Notes: a model not told the origin generated them from the letters alone. Shown: positions 34,869 through 45,160, counted from the stretch's first letter. The stretch is 64,000 bases of DNA from Pedobacter ginsengisoli (GCF_002736205.1 NZ_CP024091.1:3655555-3719554), one strand, 5' to 3'. Translations and numbers: made by a program.

Positions 34869-37800
34869 ATGAAAAGAATCTTTACAAAACTTTCTGTTTT
34901 AACTTTTTTATGTTTTCTTTTTATTAATTCAGCGTTTGCGCAGGATATTACTATACGCGGTGTAGTAAGTGATGGCGCAGATAAAACCACCCTTCCGGGT
35001 GTAAGCGTTTTAGTTAAGGGAACACAAATTGCTACACAAACAGATGCAACGGGAAAATACGCAATAAGTGCTCCGGCCAATGCGACTCTTGTTTTCTCTT
35101 ACGTTGGATATAATCCGACAGAGATGCAAGTGAACAACAGAACAGTGATCAATGTGGAACTAACCTCTACATCACAACTACTAGAACAGGTTGTGGTTGT
35201 GGGTTATGGTACACAGAAAAAAATTGACGTTACCGGATCGGTAGCAACCGTTAAAGGGGAAGAAATTTCGAAACAAGCATCTACCAATGCCTTAAGCGCA
35301 CTACAAGGTAAAGTAGCGGGTGTTCAAATTACAAACTCGGGTTCGCCGGGTGCCTCTCCAACCATAAGAATCAGGGGTGTAGGTTCTGTTTATGGTAGTG
35401 TAAACCCTCTTTATGTGGTAGATGGTGTTTGGTATGATGAAATCAGCTTTTTAAATCCTAATGATATTGAGAGTATGTCTATCCTTAAGGATGCATCAAG
35501 TCAATCTATTTATGGGGTAAGAGCAGCTAATGGAGTTGTATTAATTACAACTAAACAAGGTAAAGGGAATATCAATATCAGTTATGATGGCTATGTTGGT
35601 TACCAAAAAGTAACCAATCAGGTTGATATGGCAAATGCAAGTGAGTACGCAACTCTTGTTAATGAGCAGGCGGGTACAACACAGTTTCCTGATCCTTCAC
35701 AATTTGGCGAAGGCACAAACTGGTTCAATGTGATATTCAGAGATGCCTTACAAACCAGCCACAATGTAACTGTTGGCGGTTCAACCGAGAAGGCTACTTA
35801 TAATTTTTCATTAGGATACCTTAAACAGGAAGGTGTTGTGAAACGCAATGATTTTGAGCGTCTTTCGGCAAGGTTCAATGGAAGCTATCAGGCTACAAAC
35901 TTTCTTAAACTTGGATATAATGCAGCAGTTCAACAAAACAGCACTGCAGATATGCCAGGCGGAATAATTTACAAGGCCTTTACTGCTGCTCCTGTTGTAC
36001 CACAGTTCTATCAAGACGGGACTTATGGAGATCCTAATGATTTCCCTATTGGCAACGCTACGAATAACCCTCGCGCACAATTAGACTTCTTTAAACAGAA
36101 CTCTAAAAATTACAGAGTGACTGGAAATGTTTTTGCTGAGGTGAAAATTTTACCTGAATTAACATTTAAAACAAGTTTTGGTGGTGAGTTTGGACAAGCT
36201 GAGGTATTAGGTTACAACCAGGTTTATGTTGCTACTGTAGCCCAAAGAAATGATATTAGCCAATTAAACATAACACGTGGCGATACCAGAAACTGGATTG
36301 TTGAGAATACATTAACATTTGACAAGTTATTTGGCGACCATAAATTAACTGTATTGGCTGGTCAAACTGCTCAACGTCAGAAATTTTATGAATTAAGTGC
36401 CAGCGCCAGAAATGTACCATTTAATAGTGATGGAGATCTTTATCTTTCATTAGGTCCAATTGATGCGGCTAATCCAAGGACTATAACAGATAAAGGTGCT
36501 CTGGCTACCTATACTTCTTATTTTAGTAGGGTTAACTATGCCTTTAAAGGTAAATACTTATTAAATGCATCAATTCGTGCAGATGGATCTTCAAAATTCT
36601 CGGGTGATCAGCGTTGGGGTTATTTCCCTGCTATAGGAGCTGGTTGGGTAATCAGTCAGGAAGATTTCATGAAAGACCAACAGGCTTTCAATACGTTAAA
36701 ATTAAAAGCCAGCTGGGGTAAAGTTGGTAATGCAGGTGTTCCGGCAAACCTTTCAACATTGTTAATCAATCAGGACCCTAAATTTACAGCAATTATAGGT
36801 GGACAACCACAGCCAGGTGCAAACATTACTTCTATTGTACCTCCCCTTACTTATTGGGAAAGAGGTGTCGGTACTGATATAGGATTAGAGGGTACTGCAT
36901 TGGACAATAAATTAAATTTTGAGTTGGACTTTTATGAAAAAAGAACAGAGCAAGGTATTTTCCGCATTCCTGTTTTAACATCAATTGGATTGGATGATGC
37001 GGTAATTATTGGTAATCAGGCCACCTATCGCAACAGAGGTTTTGAGCTATCCCTTGGTTATGGAGATAAAAGCGAAAGTGGTTTTGGATATAATGTTAGC
37101 GGAAACTTTAGTATAAACAACAACAAGGTGACTAAAACAGTTACAGGAGCCAATCCTATATATTCAGGTGGTGCATCCTCAACTGGTGGTCAGCTAAGTA
37201 CCAGAACAATTGTAGGCCAGCCTATCGGACAGTTCTTTGGCCTTCAGGTAGCGGGAATTTTCCAAACACCAGAGGAAGTAGCTGCATCCTTACAAAAAAG
37301 TGCTAAACCTGGTGATTTCAGATATGTTGATACCAATAATGATGGTGCAATTGATGCTAAAGACCGTGTAGTTTTAGGTAATCCAAACCCTAAATATACT
37401 TTTGGTTTAAATACAGCTTTCAACTACAAAAACTTTGATCTTGCAGTAGATCTTCAGGGGGTTGCAGGGGTACAGGTTTATAATGCCAACAAAGGCTTAA
37501 GATTTGGTTCCGAAAACTACAGTAAAGATTTCTATGATAACAGATGGCATGGAGCAGGCACTTCAAATACCTATCCTTCGGCCAATATAGGAGGTGGAGA
37601 CAACTACAAACCAAATTCATGGTATGTAGAGAATGGCAGCTACCTGCGTATTAGAAATATTCAATTAGGCTACACCATAAATAAAGCATTGCTTAGCAAA
37701 TGGGGTGCGCAAAGGATAAGAATCTTTGCTGATGCACAAAACGCCTTTAATTTCTTCAAATACAAAGGATTTACTCCTGAGATCACCAATACTAGTCCTA

Positions 37801-37874
37801 TTGAATCTGGAATTGACAATGGCATTTATCCACTTTCAGCCACTTACAGAATTGGTTTAAATGTTTCATTTTAA
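34869..37874 (+). CDS. SusC/RagA-family TonB-linked outer-membrane transporter
   Basis: 1001 aa. A signal peptide (to FINSAFAQ) is followed by the carboxypeptidase-like domain (about 25-105), the plug with the SusC signature EQVVVVGYGTQKKIDVTGSV near residue 112, and a large beta-barrel ending in TYRIGLNVSF with a terminal Phe. It imports oligosaccharides with TonB energy together with the SusD lid encoded 11 bases downstream. It is the first structural gene of the locus, 249 bases after the regulator; the gap presumably holds the regulated promoter. Confidence 0.96.
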   Translation: MKRIFTKLSVLTFLCFLFINSAFAQDITIRGVVSDGADKTTLPGVSVLVKGTQIATQTDATGKYAISAPANATLVFSYVGYNPTEMQVNNRTVINVELTSTSQLLEQVVVVGYGTQKKIDVTGSVATVKGEEISKQASTNALSALQGKVAGVQITNSGSPGASPTIRIRGVGSVYGSVNPLYVVDGVWYDEISFLNPNDIESMSILKDASSQSIYGVRAANGVVLITTKQGKGNINISYDGYVGYQKVTNQVDMANASEYATLVNEQAGTTQFPDPSQFGEGTNWFNVIFRDALQTSHNVTVGGSTEKATYNFSLGYLKQEGVVKRNDFERLSARFNGSYQATNFLKLGYNAAVQQNSTADMPGGIIYKAFTAAPVVPQFYQDGTYGDPNDFPIGNATNNPRAQLDFFKQNSKNYRVTGNVFAEVKILPELTFKTSFGGEFGQAEVLGYNQVYVATVAQRNDISQLNITRGDTRNWIVENTLTFDKLFGDHKLTVLAGQTAQRQKFYELSASARNVPFNSDGDLYLSLGPIDAANPRTITDKGALATYTSYFSRVNYAFKGKYLLNASIRADGSSKFSGDQRWGYFPAIGAGWVISQEDFMKDQQAFNTLKLKASWGKVGNAGVPANLSTLLINQDPKFTAIIGGQPQPGANITSIVPPLTYWERGVGTDIGLEGTALDNKLNFELDFYEKRTEQGIFRIPVLTSIGLDDAVIIGNQATYRNRGFELSLGYGDKSESGFGYNVSGNFSINNNKVTKTVTGANPIYSGGASSTGGQLSTRTIVGQPIGQFFGLQVAGIFQTPEEVAASLQKSAKPGDFRYVDTNNDGAIDAKDRVVLGNPNPKYTFGLNTAFNYKNFDLAVDLQGVAGVQVYNANKGLRFGSENYSKDFYDNRWHGAGTSNTYPSANIGGGDNYKPNSWYVENGSYLRIRNIQLGYTINKALLSKWGAQRIRIFADAQNAFNFFKYKGFTPEITNTSPIESGIDNGIYPLSATYRIGLNVSF

Positions 37875-37885
37875 TACTTAAAGCG

Positions 37886-39376
37886 ATGATAACTAACAAT
37901 AAAATCAACATACATAAGTCCTTTGGTTTACTGCTAATTGCTGCATTAATAACCACTCAAGGATGTAAAAAAAGTTTCTTAGATGTACCCCCTCAAGGTC
38001 AGCAGGAAGCTAAAGAATTCTGGAAAACGCCTGAGGATGCAACCAAAGGGGTAAACTCTATGTACGCGAATCTTCGCTCCTGGCAAAATACTGCTTTTGC
38101 GCCTATGGGAGTAGAAAGCCTGGGGTCAGATGAGGCCGAGAAAGGTAGTACAGCCGGAGATGCAACATTTTTTAATGCTTTTGATGATTTCACACTTTCA
38201 TCTACCGAAGGTCAGGTTAAAGATTTTTGGAAAGGCCAGTTTCAGAACATCAATTTAGCTAATCAGGTTTTAGACAACATCCCTAATATTAATATGGATG
38301 CCACGTTAAGAAACAGATATTTAGCTGAAGCAAAATTCATTAGAGCTTATTCTTATTTCAGATTGGTACGCGCATTTGGTGATGTTCCATTAAGATTAAA
38401 TGTACCAAAAGATCCAAGTGAATATAACCTGCCACGCACACCTGCTGCACAGATTTGGGCGGCTATTGAAAAAGATCTTGATGAAGCAGCAGCCGTATTG
38501 CCACAAACATATGGTCCAGCTGATGTTGGCCGTGCCACCAAAGGTGCTGCAAAAGGCTTACATGCAAAAGTAGCAATGTATCAGAAAAAATGGGATCAGG
38601 TTTTATCGTTAACTAACGAGGTAATGACCATGGGTTATGCCCTTTTCCCTAACTATGAAGCGCTGTTCAGAGTACCAAATGAAAACAATTCAGAATCGGT
38701 ATTTGAAATTCAAAGTCAAAAAATACCTTCTATAGCGGGAGCAACTACAAGTCAGTACTCCCAGATACAAGGTGTTAAAGGTGTTTCCTGGGGTGGATGG
38801 GGCTTCAATGTACCTACCCAGGCCTTAGCTAATGCTTTTGAACCGGGAGACCCAAGAAGAGATGCAACTATTCTTTTTGCCGGAGAAACTACCCCTCAGG
38901 GTGATGTAGTTCCAGACATAACTGGTAATCCAAGAATGTATAATCAGAAATCATATGTTCCATCAACCTATTGGCAGTCTGGATTCTCAGAAGGAGCTGA
39001 TCAGAATATCCGCGTATTGCGCTATGCTGACATCCTGTTAATGAACGCAGAAGCAGCAAATGAGTTAGGTAATACCACTCAGGCATTATCTTCATTAGAA
39101 CAAGTAAGAAAACGTGCAAGACAAGGTAGCACCACTATTTTGCCTGCTGTAACTACAACAGATAAAACCGCTTTGAGAACAGCAATATGGCATGAAAGAC
39201 AGGTTGAACTTGCAATGGAGTTTGATCGTTTCTTTGATGTAATTCGTCAGGGACGAGGAGTAGAAGTTTTTGGAACAAAAGGTTTTAAAGCCGGCAGAAG
39301 CGAACTTATGCCTGTTCCATCTGATGAAATTGACCTTAGTGGCGGAGTGTTAACCCAAAATCCAGGATACAATTAA
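37886..39376 (+). CDS. SusD/RagB-family glycan-binding lipoprotein
   Basis: 496 aa outer-membrane lipoprotein that caps the SusC barrel and binds oligosaccharides. Lipobox TTQGC with Cys27; the typical FLDVPPQGQ follows. The helical TPR-like core has AEAKFIRAYSYFRLVRAFGD, and the C-terminus has the family WHERQVELAMEFDRFFDVIR and ends NPGYN. It follows SusC after 11 bases. Which sugar it binds cannot be read from sequence; the enzymes downstream suggest beta-1,2-glucan. Confidence 0.95.
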   Translation: MITNNKINIHKSFGLLLIAALITTQGCKKSFLDVPPQGQQEAKEFWKTPEDATKGVNSMYANLRSWQNTAFAPMGVESLGSDEAEKGSTAGDATFFNAFDDFTLSSTEGQVKDFWKGQFQNINLANQVLDNIPNINMDATLRNRYLAEAKFIRAYSYFRLVRAFGDVPLRLNVPKDPSEYNLPRTPAAQIWAAIEKDLDEAAAVLPQTYGPADVGRATKGAAKGLHAKVAMYQKKWDQVLSLTNEVMTMGYALFPNYEALFRVPNENNSESVFEIQSQKIPSIAGATTSQYSQIQGVKGVSWGGWGFNVPTQALANAFEPGDPRRDATILFAGETTPQGDVVPDITGNPRMYNQKSYVPSTYWQSGFSEGADQNIRVLRYADILLMNAEAANELGNTTQALSSLEQVRKRARQGSTTILPAVTTTDKTALRTAIWHERQVELAMEFDRFFDVIRQGRGVEVFGTKGFKAGRSELMPVPSDEIDLSGGVLTQNPGYN

Positions 39377-39387
39377 ACTATAAGATC

Positions 39388-40245
39388 ATGAAAGTATTAA
39401 AAAACAATATAAAACTAATGCTGACTGGATTAGCATTAACGGTAGCTATATCTTCATGCCAGGAAAAGGAGAATGATTATGCTCCGCAACAACCAGCAAT
39501 TGATGGTTACGTTTTTTCAAAAGATGTTGCTCCTGAAAGTTTAGTTGCTCACTGGGGGTTTGAAGGAGATTTGAAAGAAGACAAAAGTGGATTGGAAGGA
39601 ACAGCAACAAATACTTCATTCGCGGCAGGTATTAAAGGACAAGCCTACAAAGGAAGTTCAACTGGCTTTGTGGCCTACGAAACCACGCCGGGCACTAACC
39701 TTAAAGACTTGAAAAGCTTTACAACAACGCTTTGGATAAAAACCGAAAAACATGATGGTGGTGCTCAATGTGTATTTATGTTGCCAAGGACAAGCGATTT
39801 CTGGGGAAATATGTTTGTTATGATTGAAGGGAACAATACCACAGAAGATAAAATGCTGATCAAAGTTGGCTATGCAGGTCAGTGGGCTGAATTGACTGGC
39901 GACCTTAGGGTTAACGGCATTTATGGTAAATGGGCACATCTTGCCTTCTCATACGATGCTGGAACATCAAAGTTTGCAATGTACGTAAACGGAGCTGCTT
40001 TAACACTTCCGGCAAGTATAACTGATAGAAAAAACGGAAGCAATCCGCTTGGGAATTTAAATATGCCTGATGTATCAAAATTTGTGATTGGTGCATTCCA
40101 ACAGCAATTAGGTGCGCCTTGGGGAGCTCCAGATGGATGGATGCTGCCATACACAGGTGTGCTTGATGAATTGCGCATATTTAATAAAGCACTAACTTCA
40201 AAAGAGGTAGGTGCTATTTATAAACTTGAAACAAAAGGCAGATAA
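39388..40245 (+). CDS. LamG-domain surface lipoprotein
   Basis: 285 aa with a lipobox (AISSC, Cys24). One concanavalin-A-like LamG jelly-roll covers most of the mature protein (about 50-280: LVAHWGFEGDLKEDKSG near the start, GVLDELRIFNKALTSKEV near the end). Such third lipoproteins after SusCD are usually surface glycan-binding proteins. It lies 11 bases after SusD, and a hairpin with T-run follows, so it closes the SusCD transcript or a large part of it. No catalytic motif seen. Confidence 0.85.
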   Translation: MKVLKNNIKLMLTGLALTVAISSCQEKENDYAPQQPAIDGYVFSKDVAPESLVAHWGFEGDLKEDKSGLEGTATNTSFAAGIKGQAYKGSSTGFVAYETTPGTNLKDLKSFTTTLWIKTEKHDGGAQCVFMLPRTSDFWGNMFVMIEGNNTTEDKMLIKVGYAGQWAELTGDLRVNGIYGKWAHLAFSYDAGTSKFAMYVNGAALTLPASITDRKNGSNPLGNLNMPDVSKFVIGAFQQQLGAPWGAPDGWMLPYTGVLDELRIFNKALTSKEVGAIYKLETKGR

Positions 40246-40270
40246 GCATTACTTTAAGTTTAGAACAGAA

Positions 40271-40305
40271 AGTTTACCGGTCTAACTAACACCGGTAAGC
40301 TTTTT
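40271..40305 (+). terminator. Intra-locus terminator or attenuator
   Basis: An 11-bp stem with one G-U pair (arms 40271-40281 and 40291-40301, 9-nt loop) is followed by TTTTT. It lies between the SusCD-LamG genes and the enzyme genes, and is likely to let only part of transcription through. Confidence 0.65.
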
Positions 40306-40325
40306 CATCACCTTGCGATTTTATT

Positions 40326-42002
40326 ATGACGGCTAAATACTATCTGGTTTTACTTCTTTTGATTTTGGCAGGATCTTCTTGTAAAAAAAGTGATCAAGGC
40401 AACCCAGTTGACCCTCCAGTTGAACCACCAACCGGATCATTTACCTTTAACGAATTAAAAGTAAATGATTTGTTTAGTGGCTTTAGCTATTATTCGGTGA
40501 ATCTGAAACCTACTATAAAACTTTCCTTTTCGGCAGCAATTGATAAGAGTTCTGTTGTAAATGGAATTGTAATGAAAGATAAGGGAAACAATTCGGTGGC
40601 ACTTAACGTCGCCTTTGAAAATGACGATAAAACAATAGTACTTTCTCCTGCGTCTAGCCTACAGGCAATTACAATGTATTTCCTGGATGCTCAAACAAAT
40701 CTTAAATCAACCAGTGGCAATAAGTTATTAAGTCCAATCACCATAAATCTTGTAACCACTATTGACCCTGCGAACAAGTTTCCCGAGATTTCGGATCAGG
40801 AATTATTGACAAAAATTCAAAGACAAACATTTAAATACTTTTGGGATTTCGCTCACCCTGCCAGTGGCATGGCACGGGAAAGGAATACATCTGGGAATAC
40901 AGTTACTTCAGGTGGTTCAGGCTTCGGGATAATGGCTATTATTACCGGAGTTCACAGAGGTTTTATTACAAAAGCCGAGGGTCTTTCAAGAATTCAAAAA
41001 ATTGTTGCCTTTCTAAAAACTGCTGATCGTTTCCATGGGGCATATGCTCATTGGATTGATGGAAATACGGGAAAAGCAATTGCTTTTAGCACTAAAGATA
41101 ATGGCGGTGACCTTGTTGAAACATCTTTTTTAATACAGGGATTACTTACTGCACGACAATATTTTAACGGATCGGATCAGGCTGAATCTTCTTTAAGATC
41201 AGACATCAATAGCATTTATAATGGAGTTGAGTGGGACTGGTACAGGAAGGATAACAGCAACACTTTATACTGGCATTGGAGCCCTAATTATAACTGGGAC
41301 ATGAATATGCCTATACGAGGCTGGAATGAGGCCTTAATTACTTATGTTCTGGCTGCCTCCTCTACTACACATGCTATACCAAAATCTGTTTATGATAACG
41401 GCTGGGCAAATAATGGCAATTTAAAAAATGGGAATAGCTATTATGGCGTTCAGCTTCCTCTTGGTCCGGCCAGTGGTGGCCCATTATTTTTTTCTCATTA
41501 TTCTTTTCTTGGTATAAATCCGACAGGGCTTAGTGATGCTTATGCCAATTATGAAACACAAAATAAGGCTCATGCCTTAATCCATTATAACTATGCAAAA
41601 GCTAACCCCAAGAATTTTTACGGGTACGGAGAAGATTGCTGGGGGCTTACTGCCAGTGATGATATTAATGGATACTTGGCACACGAACCAACGAATGATA
41701 ATGGTGTGATTTCGCCAACGGCTGCGCTTTCTTCATTTCCTTATACCCCGGTTGAGTCTATGCAGGCTCTTAAGTTCTTTTATTATAAACTTGGCGATAA
41801 AATATTTAAAGAATATGGCTTTACTGATGCTTTTTCTTTACACGACACCTGGTTTGCCGAATCTACTTTGGCAATAGACCAGGGTCCGATTATAATCATG
41901 ATTGAAAACTATAGGAGCAAGCTATTATGGGATCTATTTATGAGCTGTCCGGAAGTAAAAACAGGAATGAAGGATTTAGGCTTTACCGGGCCTAATCTTT
42001 AA
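40326..42002 (+). CDS. GH144 (glucoamylase-like) lipoprotein, putative endo-beta-1,2-glucanase, copy 1
   Basis: 558 aa. Lipobox AGSSC (Cys19), then a proline-rich spacer and an Ig-like beta domain (about 38-135), then the (alpha/alpha)6 catalytic domain (about 155-550). Family blocks are plain: FKYFWDFAHPASGMARER, YWHWSPNYNW, GWNEALITYV, GGPLFFSHYSFLGI and AIDQGPIIIMIENYRS. GH144 was founded on an endo-beta-1,2-glucanase from Chitinophaga. The lipid anchor and added domain suggest a surface-located enzyme that makes the first cuts. It is a tandem paralogue of the next gene. Confidence 0.85.
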   Translation: MTAKYYLVLLLLILAGSSCKKSDQGNPVDPPVEPPTGSFTFNELKVNDLFSGFSYYSVNLKPTIKLSFSAAIDKSSVVNGIVMKDKGNNSVALNVAFENDDKTIVLSPASSLQAITMYFLDAQTNLKSTSGNKLLSPITINLVTTIDPANKFPEISDQELLTKIQRQTFKYFWDFAHPASGMARERNTSGNTVTSGGSGFGIMAIITGVHRGFITKAEGLSRIQKIVAFLKTADRFHGAYAHWIDGNTGKAIAFSTKDNGGDLVETSFLIQGLLTARQYFNGSDQAESSLRSDINSIYNGVEWDWYRKDNSNTLYWHWSPNYNWDMNMPIRGWNEALITYVLAASSTTHAIPKSVYDNGWANNGNLKNGNSYYGVQLPLGPASGGPLFFSHYSFLGINPTGLSDAYANYETQNKAHALIHYNYAKANPKNFYGYGEDCWGLTASDDINGYLAHEPTNDNGVISPTAALSSFPYTPVESMQALKFFYYKLGDKIFKEYGFTDAFSLHDTWFAESTLAIDQGPIIIMIENYRSKLLWDLFMSCPEVKTGMKDLGFTGPNL

Positions 42003-42028
42003 AATAATATATAAGACATAACACTCAA

Positions 42029-43396
42029 ATGAAACCCTTTATTATGAAAACTACACACCTAATTGCAATTCTCCTTTCTTTTTTCATCCTGTCGTCGACT
42101 TCAAAGATTTTAGCTCAAAGCAAGAAGACGGATGCAGGAATTAAGCCTGATCTCTCAATTAAAAAAAACCTTACTGATGACCAGCTGCTTGATCTGGTAC
42201 AAAAACAAACTTTCAGATATTTCTGGGATTTTGGGCATCCTGTTAGTGGTATGGCACGCGAACGTAGTAACAAATCATTTGACTATGGTGATGAAGTAGT
42301 TACAACAGGTGGTACAGGCTTTGGTGTTATGGCTATGATAGTAGCTGCTGAACGCAAATTCATTACACGTGAACAAGCTGCTGAACGCACAAAAAAAATA
42401 GTAGACTTTTTATGGAAAGCAGATATGTTTCATGGTGCTTTTCCTCATTGGCTAAATGGCGAAACTGGAAAAGTAATTCGCTTTAGCCCTAAAGATGATG
42501 GTGCAGATATTGTTGAAACTTCATTGCTGTTTCAAGGTTTATTAACTGCCCGTCAATATTATACTGCAGACAATCCTGTCGAAAACGACATTAGAAATAA
42601 AATACTCTGGATGTGGGAAGGTATTGAATGGAATTGGTTTACTCAAAACCAAAATGTTCTTTACTGGCACTGGAGCCCAAATAACGGATGGAGTATGAAC
42701 CATCAGATTAAAGGGTGGAACGAATGCTTAATCACATATGTGATGGCTGCCGCATCTCCAAAATTCCCCATTAGCAAACGCGTTTATGACGATGGTTACG
42801 CAAACAACAATACTTTCTTTAACGGCCGTAAATTTAATGGTATTACATTGCCGTTAGGCTTTGACTATGGCGGTCCTTTATTCTTTTCACATTACTCTTT
42901 TCTGGGCTTAGACCCTCGTGGTTTAAAAGATAATAATGCCGATTACTGGGAACAAAATAAAAATCATACGCTTATTAACAGGGCTTACTGTATAGAAAAC
43001 CCTAAAAAATATAAGGGTTATGGTGCCAATAGCTGGGGCTTAACTGCCAGTGATAGCTGGGGCGGTTATGCAGCTCACTCACCAACAGAAGATTTAGGGG
43101 TAATTACACCAACTGCCGCCTTATCTGCTTTTCCTTATACTCCTGAATATTCAATGGAAGCGCTAAAACATTTTTATTTTGATAAAGGCGATAAATTGTG
43201 GAGTGAATATGGCTTTGTTGATGCCTTTAGCGATGAAAAAGACTGGTATGCAAAATCTCACCTTGCTATAGATCAGGGTCCAATCATTGTGATGATTGAA
43301 AATTACCGCAGCGGCTTACTGTGGAAATTATTCATGAGCAGTCCTGATGTTAAGCGAGGTCTTAAAACCTTAGGTTTCACCAGTCCTAATTTGTAG
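42029..43396 (+). CDS. GH144 (glucoamylase-like) enzyme, copy 2
   Basis: 455 aa. A signal peptide (MKTTHLIAILLSFFILSSTS, cut after LAQ) and no lipobox, so soluble and periplasmic. The start could be the ATG at 42029 or 42044. The catalytic domain carries the same blocks as copy 1 (RYFWDFGHPVSGMARERS, YWHWSPNNGW, GWNECLITYV, AIDQGPIIVMIENYRS) but lacks the N-terminal Ig-like domain. Likely acts on oligosaccharides after import. It starts 26 bases after copy 1 and is 3 bases ahead of the GH43-like gene. Confidence 0.85.
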   Translation: MKPFIMKTTHLIAILLSFFILSSTSKILAQSKKTDAGIKPDLSIKKNLTDDQLLDLVQKQTFRYFWDFGHPVSGMARERSNKSFDYGDEVVTTGGTGFGVMAMIVAAERKFITREQAAERTKKIVDFLWKADMFHGAFPHWLNGETGKVIRFSPKDDGADIVETSLLFQGLLTARQYYTADNPVENDIRNKILWMWEGIEWNWFTQNQNVLYWHWSPNNGWSMNHQIKGWNECLITYVMAAASPKFPISKRVYDDGYANNNTFFNGRKFNGITLPLGFDYGGPLFFSHYSFLGLDPRGLKDNNADYWEQNKNHTLINRAYCIENPKKYKGYGANSWGLTASDSWGGYAAHSPTEDLGVITPTAALSAFPYTPEYSMEALKHFYFDKGDKLWSEYGFVDAFSDEKDWYAKSHLAIDQGPIIVMIENYRSGLLWKLFMSSPDVKRGLKTLGFTSPNL

Positions 43397-43399
43397 ATT

Positions 43400-45148
43400 A
43401 TGATGAAGCAAAAATACATTACAATGTTCCTGATGCTTCTTTTAAGCACAGGTGCATTTGCTCAAAAAAAGCAGCTTACCTACTGTAATCCGATTAATCT
43501 GGATTATGGCTACACTCCTATTCCAAATTTCTCTGAACAAGGAAAACACAGGGCTACTGCCGATCCTGTTATTGTAACGTATAAAGGTGACTACTATCTT
43601 TTCTCGACCAACCAATGGGGGTATTGGTGGAGCAGTGACATGTATAACTGGAAGTTCGTTTCTAAAAACTTTTTAAGACCAGAGCATAAGGTGTATGATG
43701 ACCTATGCGCCCCATCTGTTTGGGTACAAGGAGATACCATGCTTGTTTTTGGTTCTACCTACTCTAAAAACTTCCCAATATGGATGAGTACTGATCCTAA
43801 AAACAATGAATGGAAAGAAGCGGTTCATGAATTTGAAATTGGCGGATGGGATCCTGCTCATTTTGTTGATGATGATGGCAAACTATACATGTATAATGGT
43901 AGCAGTAATAGCTATCCGTTATATGGCATTGAGTTAAACAGAAAAACTTTTGAACCAATTGGCACACGTAAAGAATTACTGCTGTTAAATCCGGATCGAT
44001 TTGGATGGCAACGATTTGGAGAATATTTAGACAACACTTTTTTAGATCCTTTTATGGAGGGGGCATGGGTAACCAAGCACAATAGTAAGTATTACCTTCA
44101 ATATGGTGCGCCAGGCACTGAATTTAGCGGCTATGCAGATGGAGTAGCTGTTGGGTCTACCCCGTTGGGGCCATTTGAACATCAATCTACTCCTTTTTCA
44201 TGGAAACCTGGTGGCTTTGCCCGTGGTGCAGGTCATGGTGCTACTTATCAGGATAAATGGAATAATTACTGGCATGTTTCTACTATAGCAATCTCTGTTA
44301 AAAACAACTTTGAACGCCGCCTGGGTATCTGGCCAGCAGGCTTTGATAAAGACGATGTGATGTATATGGATGCTGCCTTCGGCGATTATCCTCATTACTT
44401 ACCTACTGCAGCGCAGGATCATTTAAAAAGCGGTTTTACGGGATGGATGTTATTAAACTACAATAAGCCTGTAACAGTATCATCAACGCTTGGATCATTC
44501 TATGCCAACAGTGCTGTTGATGAAAGCATTAAAACTTACTGGAGTGCAAAAACAGGCGACAAGGGCGAGTGGATTCAAACTGATCTTGGTGGCCTGTCTA
44601 CAGTAAATGCGGTACAAATTAATTATGCCGATCAGGATGCTGAGTTTCTGGGTAAACGACAAGACATTTATCATCAATACAAACTGTGGTATTCTACAGA
44701 TGGCGTTAAATGGAAAATCCTAAAAGATAAAAGCGCCAATAAAACCGATGTACCTCATGATTATATTGAGTTAGAACAACCTGTTAAAGCGCGGTTTATA
44801 AAACTCGAAAACATACATATGCCTACAGGTAAATTTGCTATTAGCGGGTTAAGGGTATTTGGAAATGGCAATCAGGCTGTTCCGAAAAGTGTTAAAGATT
44901 TTGTTGTACTAAGAACCGAGAAAGACAAACGAAGTGCATGGTTAAAATGGGCACCTGTTGAAGATGCTTATGCTTACAACATTTATATAGGTACCGAACC
45001 TGATAAGCTTTACAACTGTATCATGATATATAATGCAAATGAATACTGGTATAAAGGAATGGACAAAAATAAAACTTACTATTTTAGCATTGAAGCAATC
45101 AACGAGAGCGGGGTTTCTCAAAAAACAAAGGTTGCCACTGTTAACTAG
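43400..45148 (+). CDS. GH43-like five-bladed propeller enzyme with F5/8C and FN3 domains
   Basis: 582 aa. A signal peptide (MMKQKYITMFLMLLLSTGAF, cut after AQ) is followed by a GH43-type propeller (about 27-345). The expected acidic residues are visible: Asp55 in TADPVIV, Asp151 in GGWDPAHFVDD and Glu220 in DPFMEGAWVTK. A discoidin/F5-8C module (about 360-490) and an FN3-like module (about 495-582) follow. Substrate is not predictable: GH43 enzymes usually cleave arabinose or xylose links, which does not fit a pure beta-1,2-glucan and may mean a branched or substituted glycan. Confidence 0.82.
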   Translation: MMKQKYITMFLMLLLSTGAFAQKKQLTYCNPINLDYGYTPIPNFSEQGKHRATADPVIVTYKGDYYLFSTNQWGYWWSSDMYNWKFVSKNFLRPEHKVYDDLCAPSVWVQGDTMLVFGSTYSKNFPIWMSTDPKNNEWKEAVHEFEIGGWDPAHFVDDDGKLYMYNGSSNSYPLYGIELNRKTFEPIGTRKELLLLNPDRFGWQRFGEYLDNTFLDPFMEGAWVTKHNSKYYLQYGAPGTEFSGYADGVAVGSTPLGPFEHQSTPFSWKPGGFARGAGHGATYQDKWNNYWHVSTIAISVKNNFERRLGIWPAGFDKDDVMYMDAAFGDYPHYLPTAAQDHLKSGFTGWMLLNYNKPVTVSSTLGSFYANSAVDESIKTYWSAKTGDKGEWIQTDLGGLSTVNAVQINYADQDAEFLGKRQDIYHQYKLWYSTDGVKWKILKDKSANKTDVPHDYIELEQPVKARFIKLENIHMPTGKFAISGLRVFGNGNQAVPKSVKDFVVLRTEKDKRSAWLKWAPVEDAYAYNIYIGTEPDKLYNCIMIYNANEYWYKGMDKNKTYYFSIEAINESGVSQKTKVATVN

Positions 45149-45160
45149 AAAAATCAAATT

